Notes: generated by a model from the letters alone, not told the origin. A stretch of 54,032 nucleotides of DNA from Gemmatimonadota bacterium (GCA_041390125.1 JAWKQN010000025.1:1-54032); one strand, 5' to 3'; shown: positions 16,491 through 24,894, numbered from the stretch's first letter. Numbers and translations are program-made.

Positions 16491-18397
16491 GCGGCATCCT
16501 GGCGTGGGCCGGTCCGGCGCTCGAGCCGGACCGGTTCCGGCGGGCGCTCGAGCGGCTCACCGCGCGGGGTGCGGACCGGCGGGAGGACGTGGACGCCGGC
16601 GGCGCGTGGCTGGGGGCGACCCGACCCGATTGGCAGGCGGCGGCCGATCTCGCCGGTCCCACCTTGATCGACCGGATCGGGGACGTGCGCGTGGTGGCCG
16701 ATGCGACCCTCTACTACACGGACGACCTTCGTACGGCCCTCGGGGACGCACCCGCCGGCCCCCGGGCCGAGAGCGCGGGCACGCTGGTGGCCCGGGCCTG
16801 GACGCGCTGGGGCGTGGCGGGGACCGGGCGGCTGGAGGGGGACTTCGCCTTCGCGCTCTGGGACGGGTCGACCCGCACCCTGGTGGCCGCCCGGGACTTC
16901 GCCGGCTTCCGGCCGCTCTTCTGGGCCCCCATCGGCCCGGGCGTCGCGGTCGCCTCCAGCGCCGGCGCCCTGCGCGCGCTGGGCGCGGACGACTCGCTGG
17001 ACCTCGCCGTGCTCGCGGCGGTCTCGGCCGGGCTGCATCGGGCCGCCGGGCCCGAGACGGTGTTCCGCGGGATCCGCATGGTCCCGGCGGGACACACGCT
17101 GGTCTGGCGCGATGGAGAGGTGCGGGTCGAGCCGCACTGGTCGCCCCCGCGGTGGGAGCGGGGAGCCACGCTGCCCTTCGACGAGGCGGCGGCGCACCTG
17201 CGCGGTCTGATCGCGCGCGCCGCCGAGGAGCGGCTGGCCGCGGCCGGACCGACCTCCTTCCCGCTCAGCGGCGGGTGGGACTCCACGGTCCTCTACGCCA
17301 TCGCAGCCGACGCGCTGGGCCGCCGACCCGGGAGCCCGCAGCCGCGTCCGGTGTCGATCTCCTATCCGGAGGGGGACCCGGGCCGCGAGGACGAGATCAT
17401 CCTGCGGACCCTGGCGCACCGGGATGCGAGCACCCGCTGGATCGACGTCGACTCGGTCGCCCTCTTCGACGACCTGGAGACCCGGATCGCGGGTCAGGAT
17501 CTCCCCTTCGTCCACTTCTACGAGCACTGGAACCGCGCGCTGGCCCGTGCCGCCCGCGCGGACGGCGCCCGCGTGCAATTCAGTGGCTACGGGGGGGATC
17601 AGCTCTTCCAGGTCTCGAACGTGTACGTGAGCGAGCTCGTCCGGCGAGGCCGGCTCCTGGAGGCGTGGCGCGAGTGGCAGCGGAAGGGAGAGCGCTCCCG
17701 CAAGGAGTTCGTGCGCATGGGCGTGCTGCCCCTGCTTCCGGGCTGGGCACACGACGCCCTGACACGGGTCCGGGCCGGCCGTCCCCTCCACCGATACCTC
17801 GAGCGGTGGATCCCCCGCTGGATCGATCCCGGCTTCGCGCGGGCCCAGGATCTGAGGGGACGCGAGGAGGAGCGCCTTCCATCGGCGTATCCGGGCACCC
17901 CGGCGGAGCAGGAGTGGCGCTGGTTCGTGCTCGACCCCTTCTTTCCGCTGGTGGCGAGCCGCGTCGCGGATTTCGCCCTGGACGAGGGCGTGGAGGCCCG
18001 GGCGCCGCTCTACGATCGCAGGATCGTGGAGTTCAGCGCCACGCGGCCCTGGACCGACCTCTCCCTGGGGGCGGAGACCAAACGGCTGTTGCGCGCATCC
18101 GCCAGGGGGCTGGTGCCCGACGACGTCCTGGCCCCCCGGGCGCACCGGACCGGCACCACGGGCGCGTACGCGGAACGTCAGGTGCGGGCTGCATTTCCAG
18201 CGCTCGTCCCGCGACTGTTCGAGGGCCCGCTGCTTCTGGCGGACCTGGGCATCATCCGTGCGGACAGCCTCCGCGCGGTCTGCCGACCCTTCCTGGACGG
18301 ACGGGGTTTCCCCAACACGATGGAAGTCATGGCCCTCTTCTACACACTCCAGACGGAGCTCTGGCTCCGGGCCCAGGCCGGCGAGGCGTCCGCGTGA
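16487..18397 (+). CDS. Lasso peptide cyclase C (asparagine synthetase-like)
   Basis: A 636-residue protein starting with TTG. Lasso C proteins adenylate the side chain of Asp or Glu in the core and close the isopeptide ring onto the N-terminal amine. The asparagine synthetase fold is visible: a glutaminase-like N domain (LEGDFAFALWDGSTRTLVAARDFAGFRPL) but with no Cys2 (it begins MSGILAWAG), so it cannot use glutamine. The ATP-pyrophosphatase loop is SGGWDS at 261-266, and a second conserved site is SGYGGDQLF near 366-374. Loss of Cys2 with retention of the ATP site is typical of lasso cyclases. It overlaps B2 and K by 4 bp each. Confidence 0.92.
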   Translation: MSGILAWAGPALEPDRFRRALERLTARGADRREDVDAGGAWLGATRPDWQAAADLAGPTLIDRIGDVRVVADATLYYTDDLRTALGDAPAGPRAESAGTLVARAWTRWGVAGTGRLEGDFAFALWDGSTRTLVAARDFAGFRPLFWAPIGPGVAVASSAGALRALGADDSLDLAVLAAVSAGLHRAAGPETVFRGIRMVPAGHTLVWRDGEVRVEPHWSPPRWERGATLPFDEAAAHLRGLIARAAEERLAAAGPTSFPLSGGWDSTVLYAIAADALGRRPGSPQPRPVSISYPEGDPGREDEIILRTLAHRDASTRWIDVDSVALFDDLETRIAGQDLPFVHFYEHWNRALARAARADGARVQFSGYGGDQLFQVSNVYVSELVRRGRLLEAWREWQRKGERSRKEFVRMGVLPLLPGWAHDALTRVRAGRPLHRYLERWIPRWIDPGFARAQDLRGREEERLPSAYPGTPAEQEWRWFVLDPFFPLVASRVADFALDEGVEARAPLYDRRIVEFSATRPWTDLSLGAETKRLLRASARGLVPDDVLAPRAHRTGTTGAYAERQVRAAFPALVPRLFEGPLLLADLGIIRADSLRAVCRPFLDGRGFPNTMEVMALFYTLQTELWLRAQAGEASA

Positions 18398-19359
18398 CCC
18401 CGCCCGCCCGGCTCGTCTTCGGAGGTGTGCTCCAGAGCGACCTGGACTTCCCGGAGCTGCCCCCGGCACCGGCCGGCGCGGCGCCGCACTGGGTGCTCAC
18501 CACCCGCACCGACACGCCGCCCGAGCGCGTCGGCGCCCGCACGCTGGGGGCCGACGAGGTGGACCAGGGCGTCCAGGTGAGCCTGCTGGGGGACGAGCAC
18601 GGCTTCCGGCTGTCGTACTCCGACACCGGGACCTTCGATATCGCGGAGCGGGGATCCCGGATCACCTGGTACCCGGGACCGGAGGCCAAGCCCGAGACGG
18701 CACGGGTCGATATCCTGGGCCGCGTGCTGGCCGTGGCCCTCCACGCCCGCGGCGACCTGACCCTGCACGCCAGCGCCGTCGCCTTCGGCCGCGGCGCCAT
18801 CGGGTTCATCGCGCCCAAGCACCACGGCAAGTCCACCACCGCCCTGGCGCTGGTCCGCTCGGGCGCGCGCCTCGTCACGGACGACACGCTCGGCGTCACG
18901 ATGGACGAGGATCCACTCGCCATCCCCGGCGTGCACGCCGTCCGCCTCTGGAACGACTCGGCCGAGCTGGTGGGACCGGCGGACGCGGCGGTGGACGGCT
19001 CCGGCCCCGGGGGCAAGCTGCTCCTGAGCGATCTGCCGTCCGACTGCCTGATGATCGAGACCACGCCGCTGCGGGCCCTCTACCTGCTGGCTCCGGTGCA
19101 GGCCGGCGAGGGCGTCCCCGCCGTGGAGCGGGTTGCGCTCCAGTCCTTCGACGCCACCCTGGCCCTCCTGACCCAGACCAAGATCGGTGCCCTCCTCGGC
19201 GGCGCCGAGGCCGGCACGGTCCTGGACCGCGTGGCGCGGATCGCCGACAAGGTGCCCGTCTACCGGCTGCACGTGGCGCGCGACTTCGCCCGTCTCGACG
19301 AGCTCGTGGACACCCTGCGCGCGTGGCACGCCGACCTGGTCGCGGCCCCGGCGTCATGA
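18394..19359 (+). CDS. HPr-kinase-like protein, probable lasso peptide kinase (PadeK-like)
   Basis: A 321-residue protein starting at GTG inside the C stop (GTGA). The kinase half carries LHASAV at 124-129, a Walker A loop APKHHGKST at 140-148 (Lys146), and Asp163-Asp164 in VTDDTLGV. This is the HPr-kinase-related group found in lasso clusters, where PadeK phosphorylates the C-terminal Ser of the paeninodin precursor. The candidate precursor at 24691 ends in Ser, which fits. The N-terminal 110 residues are divergent and may bind substrate. HPr itself is not a likely substrate, since no PTS gene is nearby. It overlaps the ABC gene by 4 bp. Confidence 0.85.
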   Translation: MTPPARLVFGGVLQSDLDFPELPPAPAGAAPHWVLTTRTDTPPERVGARTLGADEVDQGVQVSLLGDEHGFRLSYSDTGTFDIAERGSRITWYPGPEAKPETARVDILGRVLAVALHARGDLTLHASAVAFGRGAIGFIAPKHHGKSTTALALVRSGARLVTDDTLGVTMDEDPLAIPGVHAVRLWNDSAELVGPADAAVDGSGPGGKLLLSDLPSDCLMIETTPLRALYLLAPVQAGEGVPAVERVALQSFDATLALLTQTKIGALLGGAEAGTVLDRVARIADKVPVYRLHVARDFARLDELVDTLRAWHADLVAAPAS

Positions 19360-20414
19360 GCGACGCGGCCGTGGCACCCCGATCGCGTCCGCGCACCTCC
19401 GCGGAGCCCGGCGCATCCGCCGAGCCGATGGTGTCCGTGCAGGGCCTGACCAAGGTCTTCCCGGTCCGCCGCACGATGGCCGAGGCGCTGCGCCAGCCCT
19501 TCCACCGCGATCGCGTCACCGTCGTGTCGGACGTCGAGCTCCGCATCGCTGCAGGCGAGTTCTTCGGCCTGCTGGGGCCCAACGGCGCGGGCAAGAGCAC
19601 GCTGTTCAAGATGCTGGCCACGCTCATCCTGCCCGACGCCGGGACCGCCTCCGTGGCGGGGTTCTCCATCACGGAGCAGCCGGCGGACGTGCGCCGCGTC
19701 CTCACGCCGGTCATCCCGGACGAGCGCAGCCTCTACTGGCGGCTCAGCGCCCGCGAGAACGTGCGGCTCTTCGCCACGCTGCACGGCCTGCGCGGCCCCG
19801 AAGCCGCGCGTCGTTGCACGGCCGTCCTCGAGAGCGTGGGGCTCGCCGACACCGGCGAGAAGATGGTGGGCCAGTTCTCCTCCGGCATGAAGCAGCGGCT
19901 GCTGATCGCGCGGGCGCTCCTGGCCGAGCCGCGCGTGCTGTTGCTCGACGAGCCGACCCGCAGCCTGGACCCCCTCTCCGCGCGTGACTTCCGCCGTTTC
20001 CTGCGGGAGGAGTTGTCGGAGCGCCAGGGGGTCACGGTGTTGCTGGCCACACACAACGCCGAAGAAGCCCTGGACCTGTGCGACCGCCTGGCCGTGCTCG
20101 ACCGTGGGCGCCTGCTCGCGACCGGCACGGTGGCCGAGCTGCGGGCCCGCGCCGGCGACGACCGCTTCGAGCTGAGGGTGCGTGGGCCGGTGCCCGAAGG
20201 GCTCGACGGCGCGCACGACGTGGAGCGGCTGGGACAGGACGGCGAAGGCTGGACGCGCATCCGGCTCCGGCTGCGCGATGGGGACGACGGAGCCGCCCGT
20301 CTCCTTGCGGATTTGGTGCGTAGTGGCGTAGAGGTGTCTCGCTTCGAGCCCATGGCGCTTACACTGGCCGACCTGCTGGAACGCATCGTCCGCGGAGGCG
20401 CACAAGATGCGTGA
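19356..20414 (+). CDS. ABC transporter ATP-binding protein (lasso peptide export)
   Basis: A 352-residue ATPase with a 24-residue disordered lead before VSVQGLTKVFPVRR. Motifs are Walker A GPNGAGKST, signature FSSGMKQR (a variant of LSGGQ seen in ABC-2 systems), Walker B VLLLDEPTRSLDP and H-loop ATHN. The roughly 100-residue C-terminal extension (FELRVRGPVPEGLDG onward) is common in ABC-2 exporters. Its substrate is inferred from position: lasso clusters usually carry an exporter that also gives self-protection. Here it is a two-gene ABC-2 system rather than the usual fused D-type permease/ATPase. It overlaps the permease by 8 bp. Confidence 0.9.
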   Translation: MSDAAVAPRSRPRTSAEPGASAEPMVSVQGLTKVFPVRRTMAEALRQPFHRDRVTVVSDVELRIAAGEFFGLLGPNGAGKSTLFKMLATLILPDAGTASVAGFSITEQPADVRRVLTPVIPDERSLYWRLSARENVRLFATLHGLRGPEAARRCTAVLESVGLADTGEKMVGQFSSGMKQRLLIARALLAEPRVLLLDEPTRSLDPLSARDFRRFLREELSERQGVTVLLATHNAEEALDLCDRLAVLDRGRLLATGTVAELRARAGDDRFELRVRGPVPEGLDGAHDVERLGQDGEGWTRIRLRLRDGDDGAARLLADLVRSGVEVSRFEPMALTLADLLERIVRGGAQDA

Positions 20415-21207
20415 GTTCTTCGCCCTGGTACGGGCCGGCGGGATGACCGCCGCGAGCTACCGCCTGCGGCTCCTGTTGTCGATCGGTGGATTGCTTCTGT
20501 CGGCGGTGCCGTTGTACTTCGTCACGCAGGCGCTGCAGAACACCATGGCCGAGACCATCCAGGTCGAGGCCGAGCAATACTTCGCCTTCGTGCTCGTGGG
20601 CACGATCGCCCTGTCCTTCGTCGCCACGGCCGTCACCACGCTGCCCAACCAGGTCGGCTCGGGCATCACCACGGGCATCCTGGAGGCGCTGCTCAGCACG
20701 CGCGCGCCCCTACCGGCGCTCCTGGCGGGTCTGTCGGGCTTCGAGGTGCTGTGGACCGGCATCCGCAACGTCTTCCTGTTGTTGGTGGGCGCGGCCCTGG
20801 GCGCGCAGGTGGCCTGGGGGCAGATCGTTCCCGCCACGTTGATCGTCGCGCTGCTCGTCCTCTCCATGCTGCCGTTCGGGATCCTCGCAGCGGCCTCCAT
20901 GCTGGCCTTCCGCACGTCGGGACCGCTGCCGCAGATCGTCCTGTTCGCCTCGGCGGCCCTGGGAGGTGTGTACTACCCGACCACCGTCATCCCGTCGTGG
21001 ATCGAGTCCGTGGCGGACTTCGTGCCGCTGAGCTACGCCCTGCGGGCGCTGCGGCGGGTCCTGCTGCGGGGCGAGTCCCTGTGGGCGGTCCGCGACGACC
21101 TGGCGATCCTGATGGTGGCCACGGCTCTGCTGCTCGCCGTCAGCGGAGCCGCCTTCGCCGTCGCCTTCCGCTACTCCAAGCGGGCCGGAACGCTCACCCA
21201 ATACTGA
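20407..21207 (+). CDS. ABC-2 type transporter permease (lasso peptide export)
   Basis: A 266-residue inner-membrane protein with about six hydrophobic helices (first LLLSIGGLLLSAVPLYFV, last LAILMVATALLLAVSGAAFAVAF). The ABC-2 motif region GGVYYPTTVIPSWIESVADFVPLSYALRALR is clear. It overlaps the ATPase by 8 bp and should form a 2+2 exporter with it. Transport of the mature lasso peptide is inferred from the operon. It ends 34 bp before the nucleotidyltransferase. Confidence 0.9.
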   Translation: MREFFALVRAGGMTAASYRLRLLLSIGGLLLSAVPLYFVTQALQNTMAETIQVEAEQYFAFVLVGTIALSFVATAVTTLPNQVGSGITTGILEALLSTRAPLPALLAGLSGFEVLWTGIRNVFLLLVGAALGAQVAWGQIVPATLIVALLVLSMLPFGILAAASMLAFRTSGPLPQIVLFASAALGGVYYPTTVIPSWIESVADFVPLSYALRALRRVLLRGESLWAVRDDLAILMVATALLLAVSGAAFAVAFRYSKRAGTLTQY

Positions 21208-21241
21208 TCGCACGCGCACCGAACCCGAGAGTCGAACCCCC

Positions 21242-22423
21242 TTGGACTCGCCCTTGGACCTCCTGACGCCCGAGCTGCGGGCGCTCCTCGCGAGCGCGCG
21301 CAGCGTCGACCGGAACGCCGCGCTGCAGGGCGCGCTGGCGCAACCGATCGACTGGGATCGACTCGTCGCCTACGCGGATCGCGAGCGGGCCACACCGACG
21401 CTCTGGCAAGCCATCTCCGCGCTGGAGGATTATGAGCCCCCCGCGGAGGCCGGGGTGCTGCAGAACGTGGCGATGATCACCGAGTTCAGGATGTTCCACC
21501 TGGAGCAGTACCTGAAGAAGTCCCTGGCGCACCTCGATTCACTGGGCATCGAGACGCTGTTGCTCAAGGGGGCGGGCCTGGGCCTCACGCACTACAGCTC
21601 GTATGCCGATCGGCCCATGGTGGACCTCGACATCCTGGTGAAGCCCACGGATGCGCGCCGGGCCTGGGAGGCGATGCGCACACAGGGGTGGACGTGGGAG
21701 GGCAGCGAGTCGCTGGAAGCGGTGTACGACCATACGCACCACCACCTCCCGCCGCTCGTCGAGCCCGCGGGGACGGCCACCGCGCTCGAGGTCCACACCG
21801 GTCTGCACCCGCGCAGCGCGCCCATCCTGATGCCGGCGGAGCGCGTCTGGGAGCGGGCGCGCGTCATCCAGGTGGGCGCGGTCGCCACCCGGGTCCCCTG
21901 CCCGGTGGACCAGGTGATCCATCTCTGCACCCACTTCGCGTGGTCGCACATGATGGTGTCGGCGGGCTGGAGGACGTTCCGCGACCTGGACCGGGTGCTG
22001 CGTCAGGATCCGCTGCCGGTGGACGAAATGGTGGACGAGGCCGCCCGGGCGCGCGCCACCAGCTGCTGCTACTGGACGCTCCGCCTGGCGCGCGACCTCG
22101 TGGGCGTGCCGGTGGCGGACGACCTCCTGGCGGCACTCCGGCCGCCGGGCCTACGGGGTGTGGAGCGGATGCTGGAGCGCGCCTACACGCTGTCGATGAT
22201 GCCCGACCCCGAGCTCGTCTGCCCGTCCGTGTCCGCTCGGCGGTTGGCCTGGACGGTCGGCATCCGTCCACGCTGGAGCGGTCACGGCCGCGTCCGGCCC
22301 TGGGAGTTCTCGGATCTGTTCGCGGTCACCGCAGTCGAGCCCGCGAGCCCATCCCGGTTGCTGCATCAGTGGAAGGCGCTGCCCCACTGGCGGCGGTTCC
22401 TGGGCCGCGTGCTGGCGAGCTGA
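21242..22423 (+). CDS. Lasso-cluster nucleotidyltransferase family protein (PadeN/PsmN-like)
   Basis: A 393-residue protein of the NTP_transf_5 group. Motifs are LLLKGAGLGLTHYSS at 106-120 and the metal-binding RPMVDLDILV at 124-133 with Asp128 and Asp130. Such genes accompany HPr-like kinases in lasso clusters (paeninodin, pseudomycoidin) and are thought to add a further group onto the phosphorylated C terminus. The start is a TTG with a weak ribosome site; another TTG lies four codons later. Being last in the operon and next to K supports a late tailoring role. The exact donor is unknown. Confidence 0.82.
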   Translation: MDSPLDLLTPELRALLASARSVDRNAALQGALAQPIDWDRLVAYADRERATPTLWQAISALEDYEPPAEAGVLQNVAMITEFRMFHLEQYLKKSLAHLDSLGIETLLLKGAGLGLTHYSSYADRPMVDLDILVKPTDARRAWEAMRTQGWTWEGSESLEAVYDHTHHHLPPLVEPAGTATALEVHTGLHPRSAPILMPAERVWERARVIQVGAVATRVPCPVDQVIHLCTHFAWSHMMVSAGWRTFRDLDRVLRQDPLPVDEMVDEAARARATSCCYWTLRLARDLVGVPVADDLLAALRPPGLRGVERMLERAYTLSMMPDPELVCPSVSARRLAWTVGIRPRWSGHGRVRPWEFSDLFAVTAVEPASPSRLLHQWKALPHWRRFLGRVLAS

Positions 22424-22477
22424 GCGGACCCGACGTCTGCGGCACACCGCACTGGCGTGGCGGAGGCAGGGATCCTG

Positions 22478-24421
22478 CTAGCGACGCTCCCCGGACCCCG
22501 CCACCCGAGGGGGCATGCGTGGCTCCAGGAAGGCCGGCGGCAGGTTGGAGAAGCCGACGTCGTCCAGGGCCACCGTCCCGGCCTCCGTTCGATCGAACAC
22601 GAAGCGGACCTCGGCGATGCGGATCAGGTCCAGATCGGGCGCCACGGCCCGGAAATCGGCGAGCGGGATGGAGAAGCTCTGCAGCACGAGTTCCCACATC
22701 CGGGGAAAGCGCTCCCGCTCCTGATCGCGGCGTCGCATCACGTGGGTCTCGAGCGGACGACGCAGCGGTCCGTATGTGCTGAGCGCCACCCGGGCGCGCA
22801 CACCCGCTTCGTCCACCACTTCAACGGACAGATCGATCGGCTCCTCGTCCGCCTCTCCGTCCTCGGGGCGCGCCGCCTCGCGCTCGCGGTCCTCCGCGCG
22901 CGCCGCCCCTTCCGGCGGGCTCCGGGGGGCGGGATCATCGGGAGACGGCCCCAGCCGGAAGTCGAGGGTGGTGCGCTCCGTGAAGTCGAGCGCGCGTCGG
23001 GCTTCAGGCGTCAACCGCACGGTGTACGCCGACGGACGCCCGAGCGCCTCGGCTTCGCCACGCACGTGGCGGTTCCAGCCGAGCCACACGACCTGGTTCT
23101 CCTGCGACGCGGACGTGTTGGCGCGATTGCGGGAGCGCAGCTCCAGGTCGCCTTCGTTCCAGGTCTGCAGGGAATCGCCTTCGAGGCGCACTCCGGCCGC
23201 CGTTCCCGTGGTCACGTCGATGTCCTCCTCGAACGTGGCCAAGGGACGGAAGGAGCTGTGCTCGAACGACGTGAAGTACATCGTGGGCGGCAGCCACTCT
23301 CCGGCTACGCGGTGATCGCGGAACAGCGGCAGATAGCGGTCGTCGTCGTGGAGCGTGGCCTCCAGGAAGGCCGACACGTAGACCTCGGCGAAGCGCATCT
23401 GCTGCTCGGTGGGCAGCAGACCGCGTAGGTCGAGGATCCGCGCGCTGCGCGGGCCGTTGTCGCGCGGACCCCAGACCGAGTTCCACTGGCCGTGGTTGGC
23501 GCGGTAGACGTAGACGGCGGACTTGAAGTGATCCGTCCCTGGCGTGAACTCGACCCGGGAGTACTGCCGCAGGCCGTGGAAGCTCGTCACGTCCCCATCG
23601 TGCGAGCCGTGGAAGACGAGGTAGTCCACGTCTCGCACGGGGACCTTCCGCCCCGTCGGGAGATACTGCCCGTCCACGGGTGCGATCGCCACGACCGCCC
23701 GGATGTCGAAGCCGAAGTCGAACTCCAGCGAAGCATCGTCCGGATAGTGGGTCAGGCGGTTGAAGGCGGCGGCGTGACCGACCGCCTCACCCCCCCGGGA
23801 GTGGCCCATGATGCCGATGCGGCTCATGTCCACCTGTCCCCGGACGGGACTGCCCGCGCGCTCGTTGAAGTCGCGCCAGGCCTGCAGGTGCTTCAGGAGC
23901 AGCCAGCCGCGCCCGTCGTTCTCGTCGCGGATGCCGCCGTTGATGAAGTTCATGTCCACGGAGGCCAGGATGAAGCCACGGCTGGCCAGGAGCTCGCCCA
24001 GGTAGTCGTAGCCCGGATCCGAGAAGTCCTTCATGTCGTGGTTGCCGTGGACCACCAGCACCAGGGGGAAGGGTCCCGCCCCTTCCGGGGCCCAGACCCG
24101 CCCGTTGATGGGGAAGGAATCCGGCGAGAAGCCCCAGTACGCGTTGCGCTCCTCCGCCTGGTCGCCGAGGCGGACCAGCGTGGAGGCGTCCACCGTCTCC
24201 GTACGCAGCGTGACCGAGTCGCGGTATTCGGCCCGCCGCAGGTCCGTCCCGCTGCCGTAGTAGAAGGTCCGCACGCCGTGCGATCCGGGCCGGCCCGGAT
24301 CGGGGGCCGACAGGAGCTGCTGGCCCAGGACCGCGGGCGCGTCCGAGGGTTCGAGCTCGAGGGAAGCGCGGCATCCGGCCAGGGCCACCCCGGCCGCGAA
24401 CATCGTCAGGATTCGTCTCAT
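22478..24421 (-). CDS. Alpha/beta hydrolase lipoprotein
   Basis: A 647-residue exported protein. It starts MRRILTMFAAGVALAGC, with lipobox LAGC and acylated Cys17. The hydrolase fold is clear: VVHGNHDM at 124-130 (oxyanion region), nucleophile elbow GHSRGG at 206-211 (Ser208), and the Asp and His regions around VFHGSHDGDV and HGQWN. The last 230 residues form a beta-rich domain with an acidic, disordered insert (about 520-560). It resembles poly-ester or chlorophyllase/PETase-like hydrolases; the substrate is unknown. It lies on the opposite strand between the lasso operon and the candidate precursor. It lacks the beta-propeller of lasso isopeptidases, so that role is not supported. Confidence 0.82.
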   Translation of the reverse strand: MRRILTMFAAGVALAGCRASLELEPSDAPAVLGQQLLSAPDPGRPGSHGVRTFYYGSGTDLRRAEYRDSVTLRTETVDASTLVRLGDQAEERNAYWGFSPDSFPINGRVWAPEGAGPFPLVLVVHGNHDMKDFSDPGYDYLGELLASRGFILASVDMNFINGGIRDENDGRGWLLLKHLQAWRDFNERAGSPVRGQVDMSRIGIMGHSRGGEAVGHAAAFNRLTHYPDDASLEFDFGFDIRAVVAIAPVDGQYLPTGRKVPVRDVDYLVFHGSHDGDVTSFHGLRQYSRVEFTPGTDHFKSAVYVYRANHGQWNSVWGPRDNGPRSARILDLRGLLPTEQQMRFAEVYVSAFLEATLHDDDRYLPLFRDHRVAGEWLPPTMYFTSFEHSSFRPLATFEEDIDVTTGTAAGVRLEGDSLQTWNEGDLELRSRNRANTSASQENQVVWLGWNRHVRGEAEALGRPSAYTVRLTPEARRALDFTERTTLDFRLGPSPDDPAPRSPPEGAARAEDREREAARPEDGEADEEPIDLSVEVVDEAGVRARVALSTYGPLRRPLETHVMRRRDQERERFPRMWELVLQSFSIPLADFRAVAPDLDLIRIAEVRFVFDRTEAGTVALDDVGFSNLPPAFLEPRMPPRVAGSGERR

Positions 24422-24547
24422 GGGCGCAATCTCGCGTCCCGTCGGTACGGCAGGCAAACGAGCCCGTCCGGGCGGGTCGCTCTGTCGCGCGCATTCCACA
24501 ATCCGGGGTCGCGACTCCACGGAACCCTCCCGCCCCCGGAGGGGCTG

Positions 24548-24586
24548 TTGCACCGTAAGTACCTCACACGCAATGATTTGCACCGT
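24548..24586 (+). promoter_or_regulatory. Direct repeats and candidate promoter upstream of the lasso precursor
   Basis: TTGCACCGT occurs twice, at 24548-24556 and 24578-24586, 30 bp apart start to start, close to three helical turns. The first copy also supplies a -35-like TTGCAC, followed by an 18-bp spacer and AATGAT (24572-24577, 4 of 6 matches to TATAAT). This is the most AT-rich part of the 269-bp region shared with the divergent hydrolase gene. If real, the second repeat would sit at the transcription start, where a repressor could block it. Confidence 0.35.
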
Positions 24587-24690
24587 GGTGCCAGACCGGC
24601 ATGGCGGTTGCCCTTCCCTGCCCTCGACCGCCTTCCCGCCGGTGCGGCCGCCTGCGTGGGGAGACCGGTCGCTCATACCCTGGAGGAACG

Positions 24691-24852
24691 ATGTACCAGA
24701 AGCCGGTTGTGGAGCGCTTCGGCAGCTTCCGCGACCTCACCCTCTCGGGGGGTACGGTCTGGGGGAGTGACGGATTCAGCATGTTCTCTGCTGGTTCGAC
24801 CACCCCTCCTCCGTCCACTCCGGGTGGGAGCGTGTCGATCTCGCGTTCGTAG
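24691..24852 (+). CDS. Probable lasso peptide precursor (A)
   Basis: A 53-residue peptide with GGAGG 4 bases before its ATG. The leader is MYQKPVVERFGSFRDLTL. It fits the lasso consensus in exact register: Tyr2, Pro5 (+3), Val7 in the Leu place (+5), Gly11 (+9), Phe13 (+11), Thr17 (+15, the -2 residue). By analogy with lariatin, cleavage after Leu18 gives a core starting Ser19, with SGGTVWGSD as the ring and Asp27 as position 9. A 26-residue tail follows with TTPPPSTPGG and ends SISRS. Terminal Ser53 is the expected target of the HPr-like kinase. Ser1 and Asp9 rings have precedents; a 35-residue core is long. It is 2.27 kb from the operon, so assignment rests on the leader and terminal residues. 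Confidence 0.82.
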   Translation: MYQKPVVERFGSFRDLTLSGGTVWGSDGFSMFSAGSTTPPPSTPGGSVSISRS

Positions 24853-24866
24853 TCGCGGGTCGTCCG

Positions 24867-24894
24867 CGCGGAGCTCCCACCCGGGGGCTCCGCG
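24867..24894 (+). terminator. Hairpin just after the lasso precursor
   Basis: Arms 24867-24878 and 24883-24894 pair over 12 bp with one G-U wobble and a 4-base loop. The hairpin begins 14 bp after the precursor stop. There is no clear U-run. It would give a short single-gene transcript of roughly 300 bases. Confidence 0.65.

Noticed and set aside
16487..18397. Ordinary glutamine-dependent asparagine synthetase
   Set aside because: Cys2 is missing and the gene is fused by overlaps to B1, B2 and K, so a lasso cyclase fits better.
22478..24421. Lasso peptide isopeptidase
   Set aside because: Known isopeptidases are S9-type enzymes with an N-terminal beta-propeller; this protein has a lipobox, an early hydrolase domain and no propeller.
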